64,000 bases of DNA from Affinundibacterium macrobrachii. GTDB lineage: Bacteria > Pseudomonadota > Gammaproteobacteria > Burkholderiales > Burkholderiaceae_D. A program made the translations under genes and the position numbers. Positions 20,761 through 28,625 of the stretch are shown one piece after another. Under the pieces are notes generated by a model. That model saw only the letters and a program-made list of their open reading frames with translations, was not told the origin of the DNA and searched no databases. The stretch lies in assembly GCF_014652415.1 (NCBI RefSeq), contig NZ_BMYT01000007.1:1-64000 (forward strand), given 5' to 3'. How positions within the stretch are numbered: position 1 is the stretch's first letter; every line of letters starts with the position of its first letter.

Positions 20761-21513
20761 ATGTTGACCTCCCATCAAATTGACCAATTTCAGCAACAAG
20801 GATTTTTGGTTTTACCGGCCTTCACTTCGCCTGAGTATTGTCAGCAAGTGTTGGACTTTGCGCAGCAACAATTAGATGTGGTTGCATTACCGATTGAGTA
20901 TGAGGCAGATACTCGTTATCCAGGAGCGCCATTGTCGCGCGATGCAGAAGGTGGCCAGACAGCGAGACGTTTATTACAAGCCTATGCACGTTCTACATTG
21001 TTGGCGGATTGGGCTACGCAAGCGAATTTGGCGCAAGTATTGACCCAACTGTTAGGCAGTGGCGTCAAAATGTCGCAAGTTCATCACAACTGCATTATGA
21101 CTAAGCAAGCACGATTTTCTAGTTTGACTGGATGGCATCGTGACAGTCGTTATTGGCATTTCCAAAAACCAGAATTAATCAGCGCTTGGCTTGCTTTGCG
21201 TGATGAGAAAATTGAGAACGGCTGCTTACTTGTGCTGCCAGGTTCGCACCGTTGGCAAATTGAACCAGCACAGTTAGATAGCGCGCAATTTCTACGTGCT
21301 GATGTGACGGCAAATCAAGCCTTATTGAATCAAGCTGTCAGCGTGCCTTTGCAGCAAGGCGATGTCTTACTTTTTTCGAGTAACTTGTTTCATGCGGCGG
21401 GTTGTAATCAAACCAATCAAACTAAATTCTCGATGGTGTTCACTTACCGCGCACAGGATAATTTACCGATACCCAATTCGCGTTCAGCGAGTTTGCCCGA
21501 AATCGCATTGTAA
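20761..21513 (+). CDS. Phytanoyl-CoA dioxygenase (PhyH) family protein
   Basis: A 250-residue Fe(II)/2-oxoglutarate-dependent oxygenase-fold protein. The iron triad is visible as His126-Arg-Asp128 (GWHRDSRYW) and His211 (NLFHAAG); Arg230 (FTYR) is placed to bind 2-oxoglutarate. The ATG at 20761 gives the usual MLTSHQIDQFQQQGFLVLP start; upstream in-frame starts at 20707 would add an unsupported Cys/Phe-rich tail. A TATAAT lies at 20699-20704. PhyH members hydroxylate varied small molecules, and nothing nearby tells the substrate. Confidence 0.85.
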   Translation: MLTSHQIDQFQQQGFLVLPAFTSPEYCQQVLDFAQQQLDVVALPIEYEADTRYPGAPLSRDAEGGQTARRLLQAYARSTLLADWATQANLAQVLTQLLGSGVKMSQVHHNCIMTKQARFSSLTGWHRDSRYWHFQKPELISAWLALRDEKIENGCLLVLPGSHRWQIEPAQLDSAQFLRADVTANQALLNQAVSVPLQQGDVLLFSSNLFHAAGCNQTNQTKFSMVFTYRAQDNLPIPNSRSASLPEIAL

Positions 21514-21520
21514 AAGGATG

Positions 21521-21553
21521 GGGTACTGTGCTTAGAAAGCAAGGACAGTACCC
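21521..21553. terminator. Hairpin between convergent PhyH and MipA genes
   Basis: The 9-bp stem GGGTACTGT/ACAGTACCC has inner pairing GCTT/AAGC. It lies just after the PhyH stop. There is no real U-tract on either strand, so it may be a weak bidirectional terminator or an RNA 3'-end protector. Confidence 0.5.
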
Positions 21554-21646
21554 TCACCAACTACGCCGTCCAAACTATTCACGCTTCATATGCATCTCAA
21601 GCAAAGAAGCGATAAAAAATCAGCTAGCGCGCAATTCGTCACCGCG

Positions 21647-22453
21647 TTAAAAGTGATAGCTGACTGCGCCAACGATACTCGATGTGCGGGTTTTCTCACT
21701 TAGTGGACTAGCCTTCGCATCTCCTGCGAGACGGTCACTAGTGACGATGAGACTGAGTGAAGTTCGTTGATCGACCATATAAGACACGAATGCAGAGACA
21801 TAAGTGTTACGTAATCCCGCTGTTGGCGTATAGACTTTGTGTGAGGAGCGCGCCGCTTGCGCTGAATTGATACCGAAAAAAGATTGCATGTAATTGTCGT
21901 TGGCATAGCTAGCACCAAGGCTGGCACCAGCCCTGAGGTTTTGGTTCCATGACTCAGTAAAACCTGCGCTTAAATCGAATAACAGTCCCTTCCTATCATT
22001 GCCTGCGCCGTAGCGTACTGAGCTGCCGAAGAAAGTATTGGTACTTGAATTGAAGGTGAAGAAAGCACCAACTTCTGGTCTCGCATCAATATCGCCTAAG
22101 CCGCGCAAAAGCTTGGCACGCTTTTCTTTACGCCCGATATCCCCAGTCACACGCACACCGTAGTTGAATTGTGGGTCAGCAGAAAAATTATAGCCAAGCC
22201 CATTGGAACCGCCGGCAAACCAACCGTTGCTCCATTGGTAGTCAACTACAGGCACAATTAGTTTGCGATTTTTTGCTGAGCCTTGATACTCGGGAGTAGA
22301 AATTGCAGCAACGCCAAGCATGCCCCCACTTTGTCCTGGCGGCGCCGCATTGAGTTGAACGGTATTAAACATTTGCGCCGATGCTTGAGCGCATACAAGG
22401 CTGACAGCAAAACCTGCTGTACTGAAAAGAATTTTAGGAGCTAGATATCGCAT
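21647..22453 (-). CDS. MipA/OmpV family outer-membrane protein
   Basis: A 268-residue outer-membrane beta-barrel of the MipA/OmpV family. The signal peptide MRYLAPKILFSTAGFAVSLV ends at about residue 27 (ASAQ). Typical features are GMLGVAAISTPEYQGSAKN, the turn SNGWFAGGSNGLGYNFS, alternating aromatic strands, and the C-terminal SIVGAVSYHF ending in phenylalanine as required for barrel insertion. The start at 22453 has AGGA at good spacing; the open frame extends 38 codons further upstream without support. E. coli MipA scaffolds murein enzymes, but many homologues have unknown roles. Confidence 0.88.
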   Translation of the reverse strand: MRYLAPKILFSTAGFAVSLVCAQASAQMFNTVQLNAAPPGQSGGMLGVAAISTPEYQGSAKNRKLIVPVVDYQWSNGWFAGGSNGLGYNFSADPQFNYGVRVTGDIGRKEKRAKLLRGLGDIDARPEVGAFFTFNSSTNTFFGSSVRYGAGNDRKGLLFDLSAGFTESWNQNLRAGASLGASYANDNYMQSFFGINSAQAARSSHKVYTPTAGLRNTYVSAFVSYMVDQRTSLSLIVTSDRLAGDAKASPLSEKTRTSSIVGAVSYHF

Positions 22454-22730
22454 GTATTTTCCTGATTTGAGTAAGTGATTCAATTTGGCCAGTTTTATGC
22501 CCGCTGATCTTATAACGGTAGCTAGGTATAGAACAGGTGGAATGGATTGTAAAAAACACTTATGCAAATCGCATTAGCAAAGAGACGAACTGAACTATTT
22601 TTGTCGTCAATTGCTGGAAAAATGACGTGAGTGAGTTTATTGAGAATGATGATGTTGGCTTAATTGACCTGCAAATGAAGAGCAACTTGTTCGAATCAAA
22701 AGTCTGAGAAGCTGTTCAGATCTCGGCAAA

Positions 22731-22757
22731 AAAAAATGCGCCAACATGGCGCATTTT
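22731..22757 (-). terminator. Intrinsic terminator of the rebB cassette
   Basis: Read on the minus strand, the 11-bp stem AAAATGCGCCA/TGGCGCATTTT with a 3-base loop runs into a long T-run (nine T). It lies 62 bp past the end of the small gene downstream of rebB. The rest of the 365-base gap to the MipA gene shows nothing I can name. Confidence 0.85.
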
Positions 22758-22818
22758 CATAGCTGAAACAAGTGATAGATGATCGAACTTTTAGCATCAA
22801 GTTGTCACGCGCTGCTAG

Positions 22819-23136
22819 TTAAAGCTTCTTGAACTCAGTCAAAATCTCGACACAGCCTTTTCCACTTTTGACTACATATTCTTGATCAAAAGTGATGCTT
22901 TGCTGAATTGCTGTGAGTAAGGCTTGACCATGTTCGTCGCCATCAGCAATTTTCTGCATCGCCAAACACAGCGCCGAGGTGTACACCATGTAATTGTTAC
23001 GCTGTAAGTTCGCTGCATCGATCAGTATCAGGTTGACGGTGTTGAGGGCTGCAAGATAAGCCATCGATTCTGTTGCTGGTGTTTGCTTTTCCGTGACACC
23101 CACTCCCTCTAAGGTCATCGCATTTGGCGAAGTCAT
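22819..23136 (-). CDS. Small protein paired with RebB, unknown function
   Basis: A 105-residue protein whose ATG lies one base after the rebB stop, with GGGAG overlapping the rebB end, so it is translated as the second gene of a two-gene unit. I do not recognise the family. It has no signal peptide or membrane helix. The central part (residues about 24-75, AYLAALNTVNLILIDAANLQ then YMVYTSALCLAMQKI) is Ala/Leu-rich and probably helical. R-body loci usually contain several small Reb proteins, so it may be an assembly partner or a diverged Reb subunit; this is inference from position only. Confidence 0.7.
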   Translation of the reverse strand: MTSPNAMTLEGVGVTEKQTPATESMAYLAALNTVNLILIDAANLQRNNYMVYTSALCLAMQKIADGDEHGQALLTAIQQSITFDQEYVVKSGKGCVEILTEFKKL

Positions 23137-23137
23137 C

Positions 23138-23473
23138 TTAGCTCCCTGATTTTGCTTTGAGTTGTGCCAATTCAGCAGCAAGAGCGTCGATTTTTGCTTG
23201 CATTTGATCTTGCAGGTTCGCGCCACTTGGCTCTGAGCTTCCCGCACCGCCTTTATTAGTTTCAAATAGTTTTGTGATGCCTAAAGTCGTCGCCGCTTGA
23301 TAGGTAACATTTGCTTGTTGCTGAGCATAGACAGCATTGGCGGCTGCCATCGCCACCGAGTTACCGATGGTTTGATAAAGACTTCCCATCGCCATTGCAG
23401 GAGCCTCTGCCAAAACTTTGACATTTGTTTGTGTTACAGCATCAGTGATTTGAGAGTTAACGGTATCGCCCAT
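23138..23473 (-). CDS. rebB: RebB family R-body protein
   Basis: A 111-residue homologue of RebB, a structural protein of refractile (R) bodies: rolled protein ribbons in Caedibacter that unroll into needles on a pH drop and underlie the killer trait. The N-terminal region matches the family closely: MGDTVNSQITDAVTQTNVKV, then EAPAMAMGSLYQTIGNSVAMA, NAVYAQQQAN and QAATTLGITKLF. The tail (residues 74-111) is a low-complexity linker plus a charged helix that could pack as a coiled coil. AAAGGA precedes the ATG. Only one RebB copy is present; Caedibacter loci carry several reb genes. Confidence 0.88.
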   Translation of the reverse strand: MGDTVNSQITDAVTQTNVKVLAEAPAMAMGSLYQTIGNSVAMAAANAVYAQQQANVTYQAATTLGITKLFETNKGGAGSSEPSGANLQDQMQAKIDALAAELAQLKAKSGS

Positions 23474-23701
23474 AAGAATTTCCTTTCTTTAGTTGAAATG
23501 ATCTCTTTACTTTGTACTGCGCATTGATTGTATTAATGATTATGTGTAAATGCACGAAATAAATACAAAATAAAAATATTAGTGATTTTTTTATTACAAG
23601 AAAATGGAACAAGTTACGCCTTCGATCGAATACGAGTGAGCGATAGCTTAATTTGTGTTCTTGAACATTAAGTACAATGATGCTACTTTTGCTTATTTGA
23701 A

Positions 23702-24244
23702 ATGAAAGCTAACATGATGACATTCGAAATCGCTCCGGTTGGTCTGAACGCCTATTTCGTTTTAGCGGGAATTGCACTGTTCGCCGCTTGCGCTCCTTTG
23801 TTTTGGTTAAACAAAGATGGAATCGCGGTGTCAATGCAGAAGTCAATGATCGCTTTGGTGTTCACTGCGCCGATTATTCTCGGAATCGCCTATACGATGC
23901 ATGACAACGCTTTCGAATTACAGGGTAAGAATGTGTTGGTGCGCGCTGACTATTTTTATCGTTTTGAGCGTAGTCTTAATGAATTTGATTTAGATCGTGC
24001 ACAGATTGGCAGCTATCAATCGATTCAAGCAGCACAATTACATCTGCGTCGCAATGGTCTTGGTTTGCCGGGAATGCAAGCGGGACATTTTTCAACGCAA
24101 GATGGAAAAGCGATCTTTGCTGCTATGACGGATCAAACACAAGTGCTGTATTTGCCAGCAAAATCAGGCGCTTCATTGCTGGTGAGTGTGCAGAATCCAA
24201 GTGCGGTATTAGATGCATTAAAGCGTGCGCAATCGGCGGTTTAG
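23702..24244 (+). CDS. Membrane protein with bacterial PH-like domain (tentative)
   Basis: A 180-residue protein with two N-terminal hydrophobic segments (about residues 16-36 and 47-66). A soluble C-terminal domain follows, beginning AFELQGKNVLVRADYFYRFERSL. The latter resembles bacterial PH-domain proteins (YFYRF strands, then DQTQVLYLPAKSGASLLVSVQNP), but I am not certain. The start is ambiguous among the ATGs at 23702, 23714 and 23717, none with a strong Shine-Dalgarno. It is divergent from rebB across an A/T-rich 228-bp gap, which must hold both promoters. Function unknown. Confidence 0.7.
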   Translation: MKANMMTFEIAPVGLNAYFVLAGIALFAACAPLFWLNKDGIAVSMQKSMIALVFTAPIILGIAYTMHDNAFELQGKNVLVRADYFYRFERSLNEFDLDRAQIGSYQSIQAAQLHLRRNGLGLPGMQAGHFSTQDGKAIFAAMTDQTQVLYLPAKSGASLLVSVQNPSAVLDALKRAQSAV

Positions 24245-24432
24245 CTGTAGCGTAGATTTTGGATGCGAGCTTGTCGACCTCATCTCGCTAACTAAATATC
24301 AGCGTTGGTGTTAGGAATAAATGAATATGTGAATCCCTGACCCGCTTTGCGGTAAAAACAGGAACAGCACCATATGAGTCGCCTGCTACCGTTGATAACA
24401 AGGCGCTCATCCTCTTGCTGAGTCGCTTACGC

Positions 24433-25689
24433 TTATTTCACTTCTAAATCGACTTCCAAGTTGATCAATTCTTGTATCGTTTGTCGACGACGGATTAAAC
24501 GCAGTTGGTCTGCATCAACCAGCACTTCAGGAATCAAAGGGCGCGAATTGTAGTTGGAGGACATGCTAGCGCCATAAGCTCCAGCATCATGGAAGACGAT
24601 CAGATCACCCACGTCACAAGCAGGTAGATCTTGATGCGTAACGACACCGCCTTCTTCTTGCGTAAACACATCGCCGGATTCACATAAAGGACCCGCGACC
24701 ACGCTTGGACGTAAGGGGCCAGAACGTAAACTACCGTCAGCCGTGTGTGCGCTGATGCGATGATAACTACCGTACATCGATGGGCGTACCAAGTCATTGA
24801 ATCCTGCGTCGACGAAGATGAAATAGTTCTCGCCCACTTGTTTTTGTGCGCGCAGCTCAGAAATTAAAATACCTGATTGCGCGACTAAGAATCGGCCTGG
24901 CTCAATTTCCATACTAATTTTGTGTCCTAGATGGGCTTCGATTTGTTGACGTGCCGTGTTCCAGATTTCGAAATAGTGTGCGGTATCAACTTCTGGTTCG
25001 CCGACTTGGTAGGGAATCGATAAACCACCACCAATCGAAATCGCATGCAAATCGAGTGGACAAGCCTTGACTTGATGAATCATCGCATCACACACGCTTT
25101 GTAGGTGATCGTAATCGACACCTGAACCAATATGCATATGCAGACCAACTAACTGCAAACCATATTGTTGGATGAGCGCGTAGGCTTGCGGCAGCTCTTC
25201 ATGCCAGATGCCATGTTTACTTTGCTCGCCACCAGTGTTGGTCTTGCGGCTATGACCATGTCCAAATCCAGGATTAATACGTATCCAAACTGGATGACCC
25301 GGCTTTGCTTGCCCGAGTTGTTCTAGCATTTGTGGTGAGCCACAATTGACAGGAATATTCAATTCGACGACCCGCTTGAGTGCTTGGCGATCAAGTAAAT
25401 CGGCGGTGAAGACGATAGGTGCATGCGCCTGATTGGCGGCAGGATCAAAGCCTGCCACTAGAGCACGTTCCACCTCACCCAAAGAGACTGAATCAACAAG
25501 CACACCTTGCTCACGCATCAATCGCAAAATATGAATGTTGCTGCAGGATTTCTGCGCAAAACGAATCACATCGAACTGGCGTAGCTGCGCTATCTGTGCG
25601 CGTATCGTCGCCGCATCGTATGCCCAGCACGGGGTTTGGTAGTCTTGTGCGATTTGTTGAATTTGTTGCGCGGTGATTGCATTAGCCAT
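24433..25689 (-). CDS. lysA: Diaminopimelate decarboxylase, enterobacterial type
   Basis: A 418-residue PLP enzyme that decarboxylates meso-diaminopimelate to lysine, the final step of lysine synthesis. The PLP lysine is Lys47 in FAQKSCSNIHILRLM, and other matches are GEVERALVAG, MHIGSGVDY, SIGGGLSIPY, EIEPGRFLVAQSG and CESGDVFTQEEGG. The whole sequence closely follows E. coli LysA rather than the form with YAVKAN around the lysine found in many other bacteria. AGGA precedes the ATG. It diverges from an Lrp/AsnC-type regulator across 129 bp, where E. coli has lysR; this suggests lysine-responsive control. Confidence 0.94.
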   Translation of the reverse strand: MANAITAQQIQQIAQDYQTPCWAYDAATIRAQIAQLRQFDVIRFAQKSCSNIHILRLMREQGVLVDSVSLGEVERALVAGFDPAANQAHAPIVFTADLLDRQALKRVVELNIPVNCGSPQMLEQLGQAKPGHPVWIRINPGFGHGHSRKTNTGGEQSKHGIWHEELPQAYALIQQYGLQLVGLHMHIGSGVDYDHLQSVCDAMIHQVKACPLDLHAISIGGGLSIPYQVGEPEVDTAHYFEIWNTARQQIEAHLGHKISMEIEPGRFLVAQSGILISELRAQKQVGENYFIFVDAGFNDLVRPSMYGSYHRISAHTADGSLRSGPLRPSVVAGPLCESGDVFTQEEGGVVTHQDLPACDVGDLIVFHDAGAYGASMSSNYNSRPLIPEVLVDADQLRLIRRRQTIQELINLEVDLEVK

Positions 25690-25818
25690 GGCAATAATCC
25701 TGAATTTTTACATTTGAGAAGCAGTACTGTAGCGCGTACAATGGAGAAACGACATAGGGATTCAATGGAGAAAAGTCGCTTTCACCATGAAATCAACAGA
25801 AATTACTGGGTTTGGCTT

Positions 25819-26268
25819 ATGAATCAAAAAATTGATCAATTTGATAAAAAAATCCTGCAACTTTTGCAAGAAGATGCACGTATGTCGCATGCAGAAATTG
25901 GGCGACAAGTCCACTTGAGTCAACCTGCTGTTTCTGAACGTATCAAACGTTTAGAGAGCAATCGGGTGATCCGTGCCTATCGCGCAGAAATCAATCCAAA
26001 AGCCTTGGGATATGACATCACCGCCATGATACGCGTCTCAACGCAACAAGGACGCCCTTACGCCGACTACGTTGCAAATTGCCCTGAGATTATCGATTGC
26101 TATACCGTTACCGGTGAAGATGGCGCGGTGATGCGCGTGTTGGCGACCGACGTCGATCACTTGCAGCGCATTATCAATGAGCTGAATGCCTTTGGTTCAA
26201 CTTCAACAGCGATTGTTTTGACCACGCATGTGTCGGGTAAATCGATTGCGGTACCAAATGTAGATTAA
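25819..26268 (+). CDS. Lrp/AsnC family transcriptional regulator
   Basis: A 149-residue feast/famine regulator. The N-terminal helix-turn-helix reads IDQFDKKILQLLQEDARMSH, then AEIGRQVHLSQPAVSERIKRLE. The C-terminal RAM ligand-binding domain runs from about residue 63 to 142 (YDITAMIRVSTQQ, YTVTGEDGAVMRVLATD). The ATG at 25819 is chosen from the family length; the frame is open upstream with in-frame ATGs at 25741 and 25765. Its divergent position next to lysA makes lysA the natural target and lysine a possible effector, both inferred. Confidence 0.88.
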   Translation: MNQKIDQFDKKILQLLQEDARMSHAEIGRQVHLSQPAVSERIKRLESNRVIRAYRAEINPKALGYDITAMIRVSTQQGRPYADYVANCPEIIDCYTVTGEDGAVMRVLATDVDHLQRIINELNAFGSTSTAIVLTTHVSGKSIAVPNVD

Positions 26269-26359
26269 GTTCGTATCTGTCGTCGGTACTCATCACCAGC
26301 CTCCAGCGTTTTCAACGCCCTCTATCAACAAATTTATCTAAACGTATTTGAAACGCACT

Positions 26360-26403
26360 TGTCCGCTGCTGTCCAGACATGAAAGTTTGGACAAGAACGG
26401 ACA
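26360..26403. promoter_or_regulatory. Nested palindromic activator site (UAS) for the sigma-54 efflux promoter
   Basis: Two concentric dyads share one centre at 26381.5. The outer pair is TGTCCG (26360-26365) with CGGACA (26398-26403); the inner pair is TGTCCA (26370-26375) with TGGACA (26388-26393). Half-sites on each side are 10 bp apart, one helical turn. It lies about 115 bp before the expected transcription start, the usual location of enhancer-binding protein sites. The presumed ligand is the response regulator encoded at 31404. Confidence 0.75.
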
Positions 26404-26441
26404 CAGTTCAATAGAATTTGCTTCGATACAAAGTCTATATA

Positions 26442-26454
26442 AATCAAGCGCTTA
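26442..26454 (+). promoter_or_regulatory. IHF consensus site between UAS and sigma-54 promoter
   Basis: AATCAAGCGCTTA is an exact match to WATCAANNNNTTR, in an A/T-rich stretch midway between the nested dyad and the -24 element. IHF bending at this place typically brings the activator to sigma-54 polymerase. Confidence 0.65.
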
Positions 26455-26470
26455 TTCATAAAAATGTGTG

Positions 26471-26486
26471 TGGCACGCTTTCTGCT
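26471..26486 (+). promoter_or_regulatory. Sigma-54 (-24/-12) promoter of the efflux operon
   Basis: TGGCACG-CTTT-CTGCT matches the consensus TGGCACG-N4-TTGCW with one mismatch, and the GG-to-GC spacing is exact. The predicted start near 26497 gives a leader of about 29 bases with AGGA before the ATG at 26526. Confidence 0.85.
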
Positions 26487-26525
26487 AAAGAGTTAAACAT
26501 TTGATTAACTCCCGGCAGGAATCAC

Positions 26526-27794
26526 ATGATTCGAGATACCTCAGGTCAAGACGCAATACTTGCAGCGCCTCCAGTTTGGCGTCGTAAAAAGATTTGGATA
26601 CTTGGCTTATTCATAGTCAGTTTTTTGATCATCGGCTTCGCGCTTTTGCGTGCCTATGGTAATAGCTCAAAGTCGATTAACAGCGCCCGTATCAAAGTCG
26701 CGCAAGTTACACGCGGTACTTTGGTGCGCGATGTTGCTGTTAATGGTCGCATGGTCGCAGCGATCAGCCCAACTTTATATTCCACTGCCTCAAGCACCGT
26801 CACTTTAAAAGTGAAAGCGGGTGACATGGTGAAGAAGGGCGACATCGTGGCCGAACTAGAGTCGCCTGATTTGACTAGCTTACTCAAGCGTGAGCAAGCA
26901 ATTTACGATCAACTTGAGGCGGAAGTTGCACGTCAAAAAATTCTCGCCCGCAAACAAAAATTGATTGCCCGCCGTGATGCCGATCAAGCCGAGATCGAAC
27001 GGATCACTGCCGCGCGTACTTATGAACGTTTTGAAAAAGCTGGTCCATCCGGCGTGATTTCAAAGATTGATTACATGCGCGCACAAGACGCCTTAAAGAC
27101 CGCAGAAATTCGCGCCAAACATGCTGAAGCCGCGACCCAGCTAGAGAATGAAGATGTTGACTTGAATCTCAAAACGCGGATGGCGCAGTTAGAGCAACAA
27201 CGCCTATTACGCGACGATGCCAAGCGCAAAGTTGAAGAATTGAGATTGAAAGCACCGGTAGACGGCATGGTTGGTACCTTGTCAGTCGCTAACCGCAGTG
27301 TGGTCGCGGCGAATACTGCGCTGATGACCTTGGTCGATTTGTCGCAACTCGAAGTGGAATTGGAAATTCCTGAGACTTATGTCGCTGACTTGGGACTGGG
27401 AATGACAGCAGAGATCACCATCAATGGCGTCACGGCAAAAGGAAAGTTATCTGCCTTGTCACCAGAGGTAGTGAAGAACCAAGTGTTGGCACGAGTGCGT
27501 TTTGACGGTACCCAACCATCGGGTTTGCGCCAAAGCCAAAGGGTGTCGGCACGTTTGCTGATCGAAGAAAAACCAAATGTCTTAATGCTGGCGCGCGGTC
27601 CATTTGTTGAGAGTGAGGGCGGTCGTTTTGTCTACGTGGTTGAAAACAATGTCGCCTATCGTCGCCCATTCAAACTAGGAGCAACCAGCATCTCAGCAGT
27701 TGAAATAATGGATGGATTAAAACTCGGAGATAAGGTGGTTGTAGCAGGTACTGATCAGTTTGAAAATGCAGAAAAAATCTCGCTTAATAATTAG
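26526..27794 (+). CDS. HlyD/MacA-like periplasmic adaptor of an ABC efflux system
   Basis: A 422-residue membrane-fusion protein with one N-terminal transmembrane helix (residues about 25-45, IWILGLFIVSFLIIGFALL). A lipoyl half-motif (VKAGDMVKKGDIVAELESPD), a long alpha-helical hairpin (residues about 115-240, rich in Lys/Glu/Arg/Gln) and a beta-barrel region (VDGMVGTLSVANRSVV onward) follow. It should link the inner-membrane ABC permeases to a TolC-type outer-membrane channel, which is not encoded in this window. First gene of the sigma-54-controlled operon. Confidence 0.9.
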   Translation: MIRDTSGQDAILAAPPVWRRKKIWILGLFIVSFLIIGFALLRAYGNSSKSINSARIKVAQVTRGTLVRDVAVNGRMVAAISPTLYSTASSTVTLKVKAGDMVKKGDIVAELESPDLTSLLKREQAIYDQLEAEVARQKILARKQKLIARRDADQAEIERITAARTYERFEKAGPSGVISKIDYMRAQDALKTAEIRAKHAEAATQLENEDVDLNLKTRMAQLEQQRLLRDDAKRKVEELRLKAPVDGMVGTLSVANRSVVAANTALMTLVDLSQLEVELEIPETYVADLGLGMTAEITINGVTAKGKLSALSPEVVKNQVLARVRFDGTQPSGLRQSQRVSARLLIEEKPNVLMLARGPFVESEGGRFVYVVENNVAYRRPFKLGATSISAVEIMDGLKLGDKVVVAGTDQFENAEKISLNN

Positions 27795-27881
27795 TTGAAA
27801 CCAAATTCAAAAACAAAGAATCGCAGCAACGAATTAAATTAAATAATCGAAGTTAAGAACGAATTTGAAAAAGGAAATGCC

Positions 27882-28610
27882 ATGTTGCACATGAAAAATC
27901 TGAGCAAAGTTTATCGCACCCATATGATAGAAACCCATGCCCTACGTGGCTTTGAGATTCACGTCAAGCAAGGTGAATTTGTGACGGTGACCGGGCCTTC
28001 GGGATCGGGTAAAACCACCTTCTTAAATATCGCAGGCTTACTAGAGAATTTTACGGGCGGCGAATATTTGTTAGACGGTGTCAATGTCACTGGCATGGAT
28101 GACAATGCGCGCACCCGCTTGCGTAATGAGAAATTAGGCTTCATTTTCCAAGGTTTTAACTTGATTCCTGATTTAAACTTGTTTGATAACGTCGATGTCC
28201 CATTGCGGTATCGTGGTTTGCCAGCAAAAGAGCGTAAAGAACGGATCGAAGATGCCTTAGCACAAGTTGGCTTGGCTTCACGTATGAAACATTATCCCGC
28301 CGAGTTATCTGGTGGACAGCAACAGCGTGTCGCGATTGCACGCGCCTTGGCGGGTTCGCCACGCCTATTACTTGCCGATGAACCGACCGGTAATCTCGAT
28401 ACCCAAATGGCGCGCAGCGTGATGGAATTGTTAGAAGAAATTAATGCGCGTGGCACGACGATTTTGATGGTCACGCATGATCCAGAGTTAGCGCTGCGTT
28501 CACAACGTAATGTGCATATTATTGATGGACAAGTGTCCGATCTGGTGCGCAAAACACCTAGCCTCGTGGTCGAACATGACAATGTTAAGACCAATTTGCA
28601 TATCGCATAA
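27882..28610 (+). CDS. ABC transporter ATP-binding protein, MacB/LolD type
   Basis: A 242-residue ATPase subunit. Walker A is GPSGSGKTT (residues about 39-47), the Q-loop IFQGFNLIPD, the signature LSGGQQQRVAIARAL, Walker B LLLADEPTGNLD and the H-loop VTHD. It belongs to the exporter subgroup that pairs with FtsX/MacB-type permeases; the ATPase here is separate from the permeases, unlike E. coli MacB, which is a fusion. It lies 87 bp after the adaptor and 15 bp before the first permease. Confidence 0.93.
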   Translation: MLHMKNLSKVYRTHMIETHALRGFEIHVKQGEFVTVTGPSGSGKTTFLNIAGLLENFTGGEYLLDGVNVTGMDDNARTRLRNEKLGFIFQGFNLIPDLNLFDNVDVPLRYRGLPAKERKERIEDALAQVGLASRMKHYPAELSGGQQQRVAIARALAGSPRLLLADEPTGNLDTQMARSVMELLEEINARGTTILMVTHDPELALRSQRNVHIIDGQVSDLVRKTPSLVVEHDNVKTNLHIA

Positions 28611-28625
28611 AAGGGCAGAGCTATT

